Shown here one piece after another: positions 39,158 through 45,079 of a DNA stretch of 45,079 nucleotides. The stretch comes from a virus. The stretch is from the IMG/VR virus record IMGVR_UViG_3300045930_000092, positions 1 to 45,079 of that record, one strand, 5' to 3'. Within the stretch, counting starts at the first letter, position 1; every line of letters starts with the position of its first letter. Both the position numbers and the translations under genes were made by a program. The notes beneath the pieces were generated by a model that was not told the DNA's origin, searched no databases, and was given only the letters and a program-made list of their open reading frames with translations.

Positions 39158-40387
39158 ATGCCGCCGGATCTGAAGGATCACCAGAAGGACACCCTGGACG
39201 AGATACACAACGGCTCGATCGTCTGGGGTGTGGTGGGCGCAGGGAAGTCGCGCCTTGCCATGGCGTATTACGTCAAGAAGGAGAGCCCGAAGGACATGGT
39301 CGTGATCACCACGGCCAAGAAGCGAGACACAACCGACTGGGAAGAAGAGGCTCTGAAGTGGGGTGTGTTCGGTGAGGACCGCCACTACCACGGGACGATC
39401 ACAGTCGACAGCTGGAACAACCTTCCGAAGTACGTGAACGAAACGGGAAAGTTCTTCGTCTTCGATGAACAACGACTGGTAGGGAAGGGGACATGGGTAA
39501 AGGCGTTCCTGAAGATCGCAAAGAACAACAACTGGATCATGCTCAGCGCGACGCCGGGGGACACGTGGATGGACTTCGTCCCGGTATTCGTCGCAAATGG
39601 GTTCTATTCATCTCGAAGGGCGTTCGAGCAGGAGCATGTTGTATTCAAGAGGTATCTGAAGTATCCGGTGGTGGATCGGTACATCGGGGTTCAGAAGCTC
39701 ACACGCCTGCGCTCCAAGATCCTCGTAAAGATGCCATTCGAGGATCAGTCGATGAGGTGGGGAGAGAATGGAGCGGAGTTCGGGAAGGTGACCCTGCACC
39801 GGACCATCCGGTGGCCCCACGACGAACTGGTCGGTTTCGACGAGAAGCTGATGGACCGGGTGGTGAAGGATCGCTGGAACCCGTTCGAGGATCAGCCGAT
39901 CCAGAACGTGGCGGAGATGTTCTATCTGGCGAGGAAGGTGGTGAATTCCGATCCTGAGAGGCTGGTCAAGCTTGATCAGTTGTTGGAGCGCAGGAAGAAG
40001 CTGATCGTCTTCTACTCGTTCGACTACGAGCTGGCCATGCTGAGGAAGATGCAGGAGGTCGTCCCGTTCGCGGAGTGGAACGGCCACAAACACGAAGAGA
40101 TTCCATCGACAGATCGGTGGATCTACGCGGTCAACTACACCTCCGGAGCAGAGGGGTGGAACTGCATAGAGACGGACACGATCGTGTACTGGTCGCTGCA
40201 GTACAGCTACAAGGTCTGGGAGCAGTCACATGGGCGTATCGATCGCATGGACAGCCCCTTTCTGAACCTCCACTACCACACGATCCGGAGTGACTCCTGG
40301 ATCGATCGGGCGATCTGGGCGGCGATCGAGTCGAAGAAGAATTTCCAGGAGTCTGAGGCCCAAATTTCCGAATTTTCAGGAGTTTGA
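39158..40387 (+). CDS. SF2 (SNF2-type) helicase, C-terminus altered
   Basis: A 409-residue ATPase/helicase: motif I GVVGAGKSR (~25-33), motif II FFVFDEQR, motif III MLSATPG, and in the second RecA-like domain FYSFDYELAMLRKM, VNYTSGAEGWNC and motif VI QSHGRIDRMD. The family remodels DNA or branched intermediates in phage replication and recombination. TAGGAGG precedes ATG 39158. The C-terminus ends in a 31-base tandem duplication that shifts the frame and creates the TGA; see findings. Confidence 0.85.
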   Translation: MPPDLKDHQKDTLDEIHNGSIVWGVVGAGKSRLAMAYYVKKESPKDMVVITTAKKRDTTDWEEEALKWGVFGEDRHYHGTITVDSWNNLPKYVNETGKFFVFDEQRLVGKGTWVKAFLKIAKNNNWIMLSATPGDTWMDFVPVFVANGFYSSRRAFEQEHVVFKRYLKYPVVDRYIGVQKLTRLRSKILVKMPFEDQSMRWGENGAEFGKVTLHRTIRWPHDELVGFDEKLMDRVVKDRWNPFEDQPIQNVAEMFYLARKVVNSDPERLVKLDQLLERRKKLIVFYSFDYELAMLRKMQEVVPFAEWNGHKHEEIPSTDRWIYAVNYTSGAEGWNCIETDTIVYWSLQYSYKVWEQSHGRIDRMDSPFLNLHYHTIRSDSWIDRAIWAAIESKKNFQESEAQISEFSGV

Positions 40388-40412
40388 GGCCCAAATTCCC
40401 GCAAATTGCGGG
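40346..40412 (+). repeat. 31-base tandem duplication plus palindrome
   Basis: CAGGAGTCTGAGGCCCAAAT begins at 40346 and CAGGAGTTTGAGGCCCAAAT begins again at 40377, period 31. The helicase stop codon lies inside the second copy. CCCGCAAATTGCGGG (40398-40412) follows. Confidence 0.8.
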
Positions 40413-40547
40413 ATCGACAGTCAACTTAGTTACTATCTGCACGCGAGGGGGGATAATATATAATAAGCATATACTCAGGGGTACGTTCTCTATACCCAAG
40501 TGAGTGTGTTATGAGCGCCAACGCGCCAACTTCATAAGGAGGTGAAA
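40388..40547 (+). other. AT-rich spacer before HNH-like gene
   Basis: The first part up to TAA 40461-40463 is open in the frame of the second repeat copy and probably represents the former end of the helicase. Then comes an AT-rich run (GATAATATATAATAAGCATA) that includes TATAAT but no convincing -35. A nine-codon frame ATG 40511 to TAA 40537 ends on the ribosome site of the next gene. Confidence 0.45.
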
Positions 40548-41039
40548 TTGGGCGACTGGGTCCTTATAAATGGCTTCCCAAAGTACAGCGTGAACCCCTC
40601 CGGAGAGGTGCGAAGGGATTCGTTCGATCGGCTGGTCAAACCACAGATGAACCAGAACAACGTCGTCTATGTTCCCCTCATGAGAGATGGGGTTCTCAAA
40701 CAGAGAGCTCTGGCTCTGATCGTGGCCAAGGCATTCCTCCCTTCACCAGTCGATCCGTTCACCGTCCCGATCAACCTCGATGGCGATCGATGGAACTGTG
40801 CGATCGACAATCTCATGTGGAGACCACGAGGTTTCGCCATCAAGTACCACCAGCAGTTCACCACACACCCCTATGACAGGCCCATAAACGTGCCTGTGAG
40901 GGCAAGAGACGACACGGAGGTGTTTCCAGACTCAATTCACGCTGCGATGCGCTACGGGCTCTTAGAACGCGATGTGGTGCTGTCCATCGAATACAACACT
41001 TACGCGTGGCCCACTTACCAGATCTTCGAGCGAGCCTAA
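40548..41039 (+). CDS. HNH/NUMOD4-like nuclease, possibly degenerate
   Basis: A 163-residue protein. TTG 40548 is chosen because AAGGAGG overlaps the alternative GTG 40542. The NUMOD4-like start (DWVLINGFPKYSVNPSGEVR) is followed by the core RALALIVAKAFLPSP, INLDGDRWNCAIDNLMWRP and AIKYHQQF. In active members the segment before LDGD usually has His (xHLDGD); here it is Asn. The Asn of DNL and a later His are present. It may be an inactive or altered homing-type nuclease, or a DNA-binding remnant. Confidence 0.68.
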   Translation: MGDWVLINGFPKYSVNPSGEVRRDSFDRLVKPQMNQNNVVYVPLMRDGVLKQRALALIVAKAFLPSPVDPFTVPINLDGDRWNCAIDNLMWRPRGFAIKYHQQFTTHPYDRPINVPVRARDDTEVFPDSIHAAMRYGLLERDVVLSIEYNTYAWPTYQIFERA

Positions 41040-41053
41040 TTCCATATATTACC

Positions 41054-41084
41054 CAGCGTGAAAAACGCGGCATGTAATAGAAGG
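41054..41084 (+). promoter_or_regulatory. Diverged cassette promoter copy 10
   Basis: Aligns without gaps to the array element: CAGCG for TCGCG, AAAC at 10-13, CGGCA, TGTAATAGAAGG. It precedes the nuclease pair and the RNA-polymerase-like gene. It is the only copy found by eye outside 24979-29525. Confidence 0.55.
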
Positions 41085-41135
41085 AATGGAATGTCGCATC
41101 TATTTTTAGCCCCCCGCCTCAAGAAAGGAGGGTCC

Positions 41136-41453
41136 GTGACAGAGGCCGCATTCCAGGCAAAGCTCATCAGGAGACTGAAGAGAATGTTCCCGGGATGCGT
41201 GATCATGAAGAACGATCCACAGGACACGCAAGGCATTCTCGATCTCACGATCTTCTGGGGTCCTTTCTGGGCGATGCTGGAGGTGAAAGCCAGTGCCGCT
41301 GCAGCCAAGAGGCCCAATCAGACCTACTACGTTCGTGAGATGAACGAGATGTCCTTCGCGTCGTTCATATTCCCGGAGAACGAGGAGGAGGTGCTAACTG
41401 CGCTTCAACAAGCATTTACATCTCGAAGGGCAGCATGCCTTCCTCTCCCCTAG
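41136..41453 (+). CDS. VRR-NUC domain nuclease
   Basis: The frame is open from 41058, but GTG 41136 has AAAGGAGG close upstream and gives the usual length (105 residues); ATG 41091 lies almost on the predicted transcription start. Conserved segments are TEAAFQAKLIRRLKRMFPGC, NDPQDTQGILDLTIFW and AMLEVKASAAAAKRPNQTYY: Asp in ILDL and Glu-x-Lys in LEVK form the nuclease centre. VRR-NUC proteins cut branched DNA. The next gene overlaps its last 56 bases. Confidence 0.8.
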   Translation: MTEAAFQAKLIRRLKRMFPGCVIMKNDPQDTQGILDLTIFWGPFWAMLEVKASAAAAKRPNQTYYVREMNEMSFASFIFPENEEEVLTALQQAFTSRRAACLPLP

Positions 41454-41958
41454 CGTCTACCACTGGATCAACTACGACGAGGAACGTCTTGAGAACCGGT
41501 ACAAGGCACTGCGAGCAGCGCTCGAGGGGATGGAGCAGCACAGGTACGCAGCCATCGCAATCGAGGAGCGAGAAGTACAGGACAATGAGACCACGACGGT
41601 CGGGATGTACATCAACCAGTGCATCCAGTACCGCATGCAGCCCGAGGTCGTCCTTTACTACAGTCCTAATGCTTTTGGGACTGTTGACGCTATCGCTTAT
41701 CGTTACCGTGTGTTGCGTATATCTGACCTCAAAACTGGTGTTACGCGTACTTCTGAGCATCAGTTAGAGGTCTACGCAGCACTCTTCTTCCTCGAGTACG
41801 GGATCGACCCGTACGACACACGTGGTATCGAACTCCGTATCTATCAGGACGGTGAGTGCCGCGTCTACGACGCGGACCCGGCCTTCATCAAGGGGATCAT
41901 GGACAAGATCGTGTGGTTTGACAGACTGCTCAACCAATTGAGAGAGGAGGTGTCGTAG
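41398..41958 (+). CDS. PD-(D/E)xK nuclease with probable CTG start
   Basis: A 186-residue nuclease of the Cas4/RecB-like type. An in-frame TAA (41395-41397) comes directly before CTG 41398, and the first in-frame ATG is 41530. The segment RFNKHLHLEGQHAFLSPSVY between them reads as real family sequence, so CTG is the likely start, with GAGGAGGAG upstream. The core has FGTVDAIAYR (Asp97), ISDLKTG (Asp110, Lys112) and HQLEVYAALFFLEYGID. The stretch 41651-41770 uses T-ending codons unlike its surroundings. It may resect or process recombination intermediates. Confidence 0.7.
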   Translation: MRFNKHLHLEGQHAFLSPSVYHWINYDEERLENRYKALRAALEGMEQHRYAAIAIEEREVQDNETTTVGMYINQCIQYRMQPEVVLYYSPNAFGTVDAIAYRYRVLRISDLKTGVTRTSEHQLEVYAALFFLEYGIDPYDTRGIELRIYQDGECRVYDADPAFIKGIMDKIVWFDRLLNQLREEVS

Positions 41959-44717
41959 TGAAGCTGACCGAAGAGCAGTACCTGGCCCACTATGGCATCC
42001 TCCGGAAGTCCGGCCGGTACCCCTGGGGATCCGGTCACAATGTCGAGAAGCGCAGCCAGGACTTCCTCGATACGGTGAAGAATCTCGAGCGTCAGGGGCT
42101 CAAGCCCACCGAGATCGCCAAGGGCTTCGACATGACCACCACCGAACTTCGTGCGGCCAAGTCCATCGCCAGCAACGAACTTCGTCAGTCGAAGATCAAC
42201 CAGGCGGTGAAGCTGAAGGAGCGCGGCTGGTCTCCCACGGAGATCGGAAAGCGCATGGGCGTCAATGAGTCGACCGTTCGCGGTTACCTCACCGCCCACG
42301 AGAAGGATCAGGCGGACAGCATCCAGAACACGGCAGCGATGCTGATGCGAGAGGTCGAGAAGAAGGGCGTCATCGACATCAGTGTCGGTGTCGAACACGA
42401 TCTTCCTCTTGGTGGAGAGATGAAGCCCAACATCGGGATCACCAACACCAAGCTCAAGACTGCCGTGGCCATCGCCAGGGAGCACGGGTACGTGGTCCAC
42501 CGGATCGCCATCCCTCAGCTTGGACAGCCCGGTCAATTCACCAGGACCAGAGTCCTCGCCAAGCCGGATATCCCGTGGACCGAGATCAACAAGAACCCGG
42601 GCATGATCAAGGTCATCCAGCCGTACACGAAGAACAACGGACGTGACTGGCAGGATGAGGTCTTTCAGACGCCGATCCATGTCAGCTCCAAGCGAGTCCA
42701 GATCAAGTACGCCGAGCACGGAGGCGCCAAGGAAGACGGCGTCATCTACGTTCGTCCCGGTGTGAAAGATCTGCACATGGGAGGCAACAACTACTCCCAG
42801 GTTCGCATCTCGGTCGACGGCACGCACTACATGAAGGGCATGGCCGTCTACAAGGACGGACTGCCCAAGGGCACGGATCTCGTGTTCAACACGAACAAGT
42901 CCATGCACGGCAACTCGCTTCACGACGTCCTCAAGAAGCAGTCCGATGATCCTGATCTTCCCTTTGGCGCTGTGGTCCGCCAGCTGAAGGATCCGAAGAC
43001 AAACAAGGTCGACTCGGCTTTGAACCTGGTGAACAAGGAAGGCGACTGGGACAAGTGGAGCAAGTCTCTGCCCGCTCAGATGCTTTCCAAGCAGAAGCCC
43101 GAGGTGGCCAAGGGTCAGCTCGACTTGTCGTATGAACGTCGGAAGAAGGAGTACGAAGCCATTTCGGATCTGACCAATCCGGTGGTCAAGCGTCATCTTC
43201 TCGAGACATTCGCGGACAGCACCGACTCATCTGCCGTGCATCTCGAGGCTGCGGCTATGCCTCGACAGGCGACGAAGGTGATTCTTCCCATCCCTTCGAT
43301 GCGACCCAACGAGGTGTACGCTCCTTCGTTCCGAAACGGAGAGCGTGTTGCTCTGGTCAGGTTCCCTCACGGTGGGACCTTCGAGATCCCGCAGCTGACG
43401 GTGAACAACAAGAGCATCACCGCCAAGCGCACCATGGGCACCGCAGCCAAGGATGCGATCGGGATTCACCACTCCGTGGCCGAGAGGTTGTCGGGTGCGG
43501 ACTTCGATGGTGACACTGTCCTCGTCATCCCGAATCCCAAGGGGTCTGTAAAAAGTACCCCCCCTCTCGAAGGACTGAAGGGGTTCGATCCGAGGTCTCA
43601 GTACAGGGCCTACGACGGAATGAAGACCGTCGATGGTGGACACTGGAACGAGTCGAGGAAGGAAGTCGTCTTCAAGAAGGGCCAGGTTCCTAACCGAGGC
43701 AACATGCAGATGAAGATGGGAGACATCTCGAATCTCATCACTGACATGACGCTTCGGGGTGCGAACGACGACGAGCTTGCTCGTGCGGTCCGCCATTCCA
43801 TGGTGGTCATCGATTGCGAGAAGCATGTCCTCGACTACAAGAGTTCGTACCGGGACAACGGGATCCCTGCATTGAAGGAGAAGTACCAGGGAAAGAAGCA
43901 GGCTGGTGCCAGCACCCTCATCAGCCGTGCCCGCAGCCCGAAATACATAGATGCCCGTCGCCCAAGGCGCGCATCTGAGGGCGGCCCCATCGATCCGGTT
44001 ACAGGGCGCAAGGTGTACGTACCCAAGGAAGGATCCACGTACACCAACAAGAAGGGCGAGACCGTAACCAGGAAGATGAAGGTCAAGCGCCTGGAGCTTG
44101 AGAGTGACGCCCACAAATTATCCTCCGGCCTCGATGTAGAGACCCTTTATGCGGATCACTCCAACAAGCTGAAGGCTCTTGCCAACCAGGCACGGTTGGA
44201 CACCCTTAGCCTGCCCAAGATGGAGACTCATTCGAGTGCTAAGAAGACATACGCAGCACAGGTGTCTTCTCTGAATTCGAAGCTTCTTCGTGCCCAGAAG
44301 AACGCTCCTCTGGAGAGGCAAGCACAAGCACTTGCCAATTCAGTGGTCATCCAGAAGAAGGCAGCAAACAAGAACCTCGAACCAGCAGAAGAGAAGAAGA
44401 TCAGGAACCAGGCCCTTGCCACCATGCGTGTCCGTACTGGTGCTCGGAAAGAACGGATCACTATCACACAGGCAGAGTGGGATGCGATCCAGGCAGGTGC
44501 TATCTCAGCTGACAAGTTGCAGAAGATCCTGAACAACGCAGACCTGGACTCTGTCAGGAAGCTGGCCACACCTAAGAAGAATCCGAAGTACGTGGTTACC
44601 TCAGCCAAGATGGCAAGGGCACAGCAGATGCTTGCTGATGGGTACTCACAGCAGGACGTGGCCGACAACCTAGGCATAGCACTAGGCACGCTCAAGGCAG
44701 CACTGTACGCAGAGTGA
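41958..44717 (+). CDS. RNA polymerase-like protein (DFDGD, double-psi barrel) with HTH segments
   Basis: A 919-residue protein from GTG 41958. The N-terminus has a YLAHYGILRKSGRYPWGSG element, then helix-turn-helix-like segments at ~50-72 (KPTEIAKGFDMTTTELRAAK) and ~93-112 (SPTEIGKRMGVNESTVRGYL). A lysine-rich stretch HYMKGMAVYKDGLPKGTD (Lys293) resembles the beta-subunit barrel, and ERLSGADFDGDTVLVIP (Asp515, Asp517, Asp519) is the metal-binding signature of beta-prime-type barrels as in YonO and crAss-like phage polymerases. Both barrels in one chain and a length near YonO's are consistent with a single-subunit RNA polymerase. Another HTH-like segment ends the protein (QQDVADNLGIALGTLKAALY). 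Activity is not proven. Confidence 0.72.
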   Translation: MKLTEEQYLAHYGILRKSGRYPWGSGHNVEKRSQDFLDTVKNLERQGLKPTEIAKGFDMTTTELRAAKSIASNELRQSKINQAVKLKERGWSPTEIGKRMGVNESTVRGYLTAHEKDQADSIQNTAAMLMREVEKKGVIDISVGVEHDLPLGGEMKPNIGITNTKLKTAVAIAREHGYVVHRIAIPQLGQPGQFTRTRVLAKPDIPWTEINKNPGMIKVIQPYTKNNGRDWQDEVFQTPIHVSSKRVQIKYAEHGGAKEDGVIYVRPGVKDLHMGGNNYSQVRISVDGTHYMKGMAVYKDGLPKGTDLVFNTNKSMHGNSLHDVLKKQSDDPDLPFGAVVRQLKDPKTNKVDSALNLVNKEGDWDKWSKSLPAQMLSKQKPEVAKGQLDLSYERRKKEYEAISDLTNPVVKRHLLETFADSTDSSAVHLEAAAMPRQATKVILPIPSMRPNEVYAPSFRNGERVALVRFPHGGTFEIPQLTVNNKSITAKRTMGTAAKDAIGIHHSVAERLSGADFDGDTVLVIPNPKGSVKSTPPLEGLKGFDPRSQYRAYDGMKTVDGGHWNESRKEVVFKKGQVPNRGNMQMKMGDISNLITDMTLRGANDDELARAVRHSMVVIDCEKHVLDYKSSYRDNGIPALKEKYQGKKQAGASTLISRARSPKYIDARRPRRASEGGPIDPVTGRKVYVPKEGSTYTNKKGETVTRKMKVKRLELESDAHKLSSGLDVETLYADHSNKLKALANQARLDTLSLPKMETHSSAKKTYAAQVSSLNSKLLRAQKNAPLERQAQALANSVVIQKKAANKNLEPAEEKKIRNQALATMRVRTGARKERITITQAEWDAIQAGAISADKLQKILNNADLDSVRKLATPKKNPKYVVTSAKMARAQQMLADGYSQQDVADNLGIALGTLKAALYAE

Positions 44718-44725
44718 GGTGATGT

Positions 44726-44998
44726 ATGGAAACACATGAAGAGCTGGTGAGTGGCAAGGTGGAGTACATGCTCACCACAGTGGACAATCCATTCGACCCA
44801 TGGGCAGAGTGGGAAGAGTGGCTTGCGTTTGATGCCCGCCACGGCTACCACTCACCAGGTCTGCTTGCACGAATCGTCATCACATCAGATGATTTGTCAG
44901 ATGCCGACCAGGCACTGGCCATCCAAGAAGGCATCGAAGAGATCGTTCGTGAGAACGTTTCTGGAATGCACAAGAAGGTTGCGAGAAGTTCTTCGTGA
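44726..44998 (+). CDS. Conserved small phage protein (90 residues)
   Basis: ATG 44726 follows GAGGTGATGT. TTVDNPFDPWAEWEEWLAFD, HGYHSPGLLARIVITSDDLS and EGIEEIVRENVSGMHKKV match a short protein family I recall from the right end of phages of Gram-positive hosts. Function unknown. A second frame stays open past the stop (LREVLRDHLMRLREWKGVSR) and could be a lost C-terminus. Confidence 0.65.
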   Translation: METHEELVSGKVEYMLTTVDNPFDPWAEWEEWLAFDARHGYHSPGLLARIVITSDDLSDADQALAIQEGIEEIVRENVSGMHKKVARSSS

Positions 44999-45079
44999 TC
45001 ATCTGATGCGATTGAGAGAGTGGAAAGGAGTTTCGCGGTAGGGGGGAGGGGTCAAAATTTTTCGGCCCCCCTCCCTCAT
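44999..45079. other. Right genome end; non-coding, G/C tracts around AT core
   Basis: After a short frame (ATG 45006 to TAG 45041) come GGGGGGAGGGG, TCAAAATTTTTCGG and CCCCCCTCCC. Opposed G and C tracts around an AT core at the right end, facing the similar GC box at position 12, suggest a cos or other packaging site split between the two window ends. No gene is seen after 45041. Confidence 0.45.

Noticed and set aside
40450-40475. Standard promoter at the TATAAT in the AT-rich spacer
   Set aside because: No -35-like hexamer at 16-18 bases and no match to the phage's own 31-base promoter.
40511-40537. Nine-codon leader peptide gene before the HNH-like gene
   Set aside because: Too short and without a clear ribosome site; it may couple translation, but chance is just as likely.
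43536-43570. Slippage or programmed frameshift at TAAAAAG and a C7 run just after the DFDGD motif
   Set aside because: The zero frame continues with sensible family-like text (TPPLEGLKGFDP), and no alternative product is evident.
1-45079. Lysogeny genes (integrase, excisionase, repressor) or toxin-antitoxin pair
   Set aside because: No recombinase signature or divergent repressor region is visible, and there are no minus-strand genes.

Overview
The window reads as one essentially complete genome of a tailed, non-contractile (siphovirus-type) double-stranded DNA phage of an actinobacterium. Every supported gene is on the + strand, packed with ATGA-type overlaps and strong AAGGAGG ribosome sites. 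The DNA is GC-rich by eye. An actinobacterial host is suggested by a phage-encoded mIHF-like protein (37957-38289), an Rpf-type cell-wall hydrolase (38440-38802) and a ReqiPepy6 Gp37-like tail protein (22855-24042). I see no integrase, excisionase or repressor, so a virulent lifestyle is likely. The two window ends look like a packaging region: GC boxes with an AT core and no gene.

Layout. 1-3171: packaging and entry genes (small-terminase-like protein, HNH protein, M15 peptidase lysin, acidic protein, head-tail connector, and a 2H phosphoesterase fused to a virion-type tail). 3184-9539: large terminase, then a cassette of accessory virion proteins (collagen-like fibre and relatives sharing one N-terminal module), then portal. 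9575-14157: a single prohead protease-major capsid fusion, head-tail joining proteins, and two tail-tube paralogues flanking a tail chaperone. 14154-24042: glycine-rich adhesin, tape measure, distal tail and baseplate proteins. 24039-24970: holin and other membrane proteins (lysis). 24979-27088: an array of tiny genes, each a promoter-leader-ORF-terminator unit with a near-identical 31-base promoter, ending in a structured RNA with no long ORF. 27116-33055: membrane and conserved phage proteins, including two DUF6353-like paralogues. 33055-38289: replication, centred on one 1248-residue protein that carries helicase, primase, exonuclease and family B polymerase motifs. 38290-41958: a structured leader plus Rpf-like hydrolase, SF2 helicase, HNH-like protein and two nucleases. 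41958-44998: a 919-residue protein with the DFDGD signature of double-psi beta-barrel RNA polymerases, and a last small conserved gene.

How it may work. Head, tail and lysis genes form long co-directional runs. The replication protein, candidate SSB, helicase and nucleases form a compact replication/recombination module. The RNA-polymerase-like protein, with helix-turn-helix segments at both ends, is a natural candidate to read the repeated non-standard promoter upstream of the small cassettes, giving the phage a private transcription circuit. That link is inference.

The most interesting items are the RNA-polymerase-like protein with the promoter array, the structured RNA at 26995-27088, the single-chain replisome, the 2H phosphoesterase (possible anti-CBASS), a possible c-di-AMP-type riboswitch ahead of the Rpf gene, and a strand-biased SATATTY word in the tail genes. 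All counts, alignments and family assignments were made by eye and memory, without searches.
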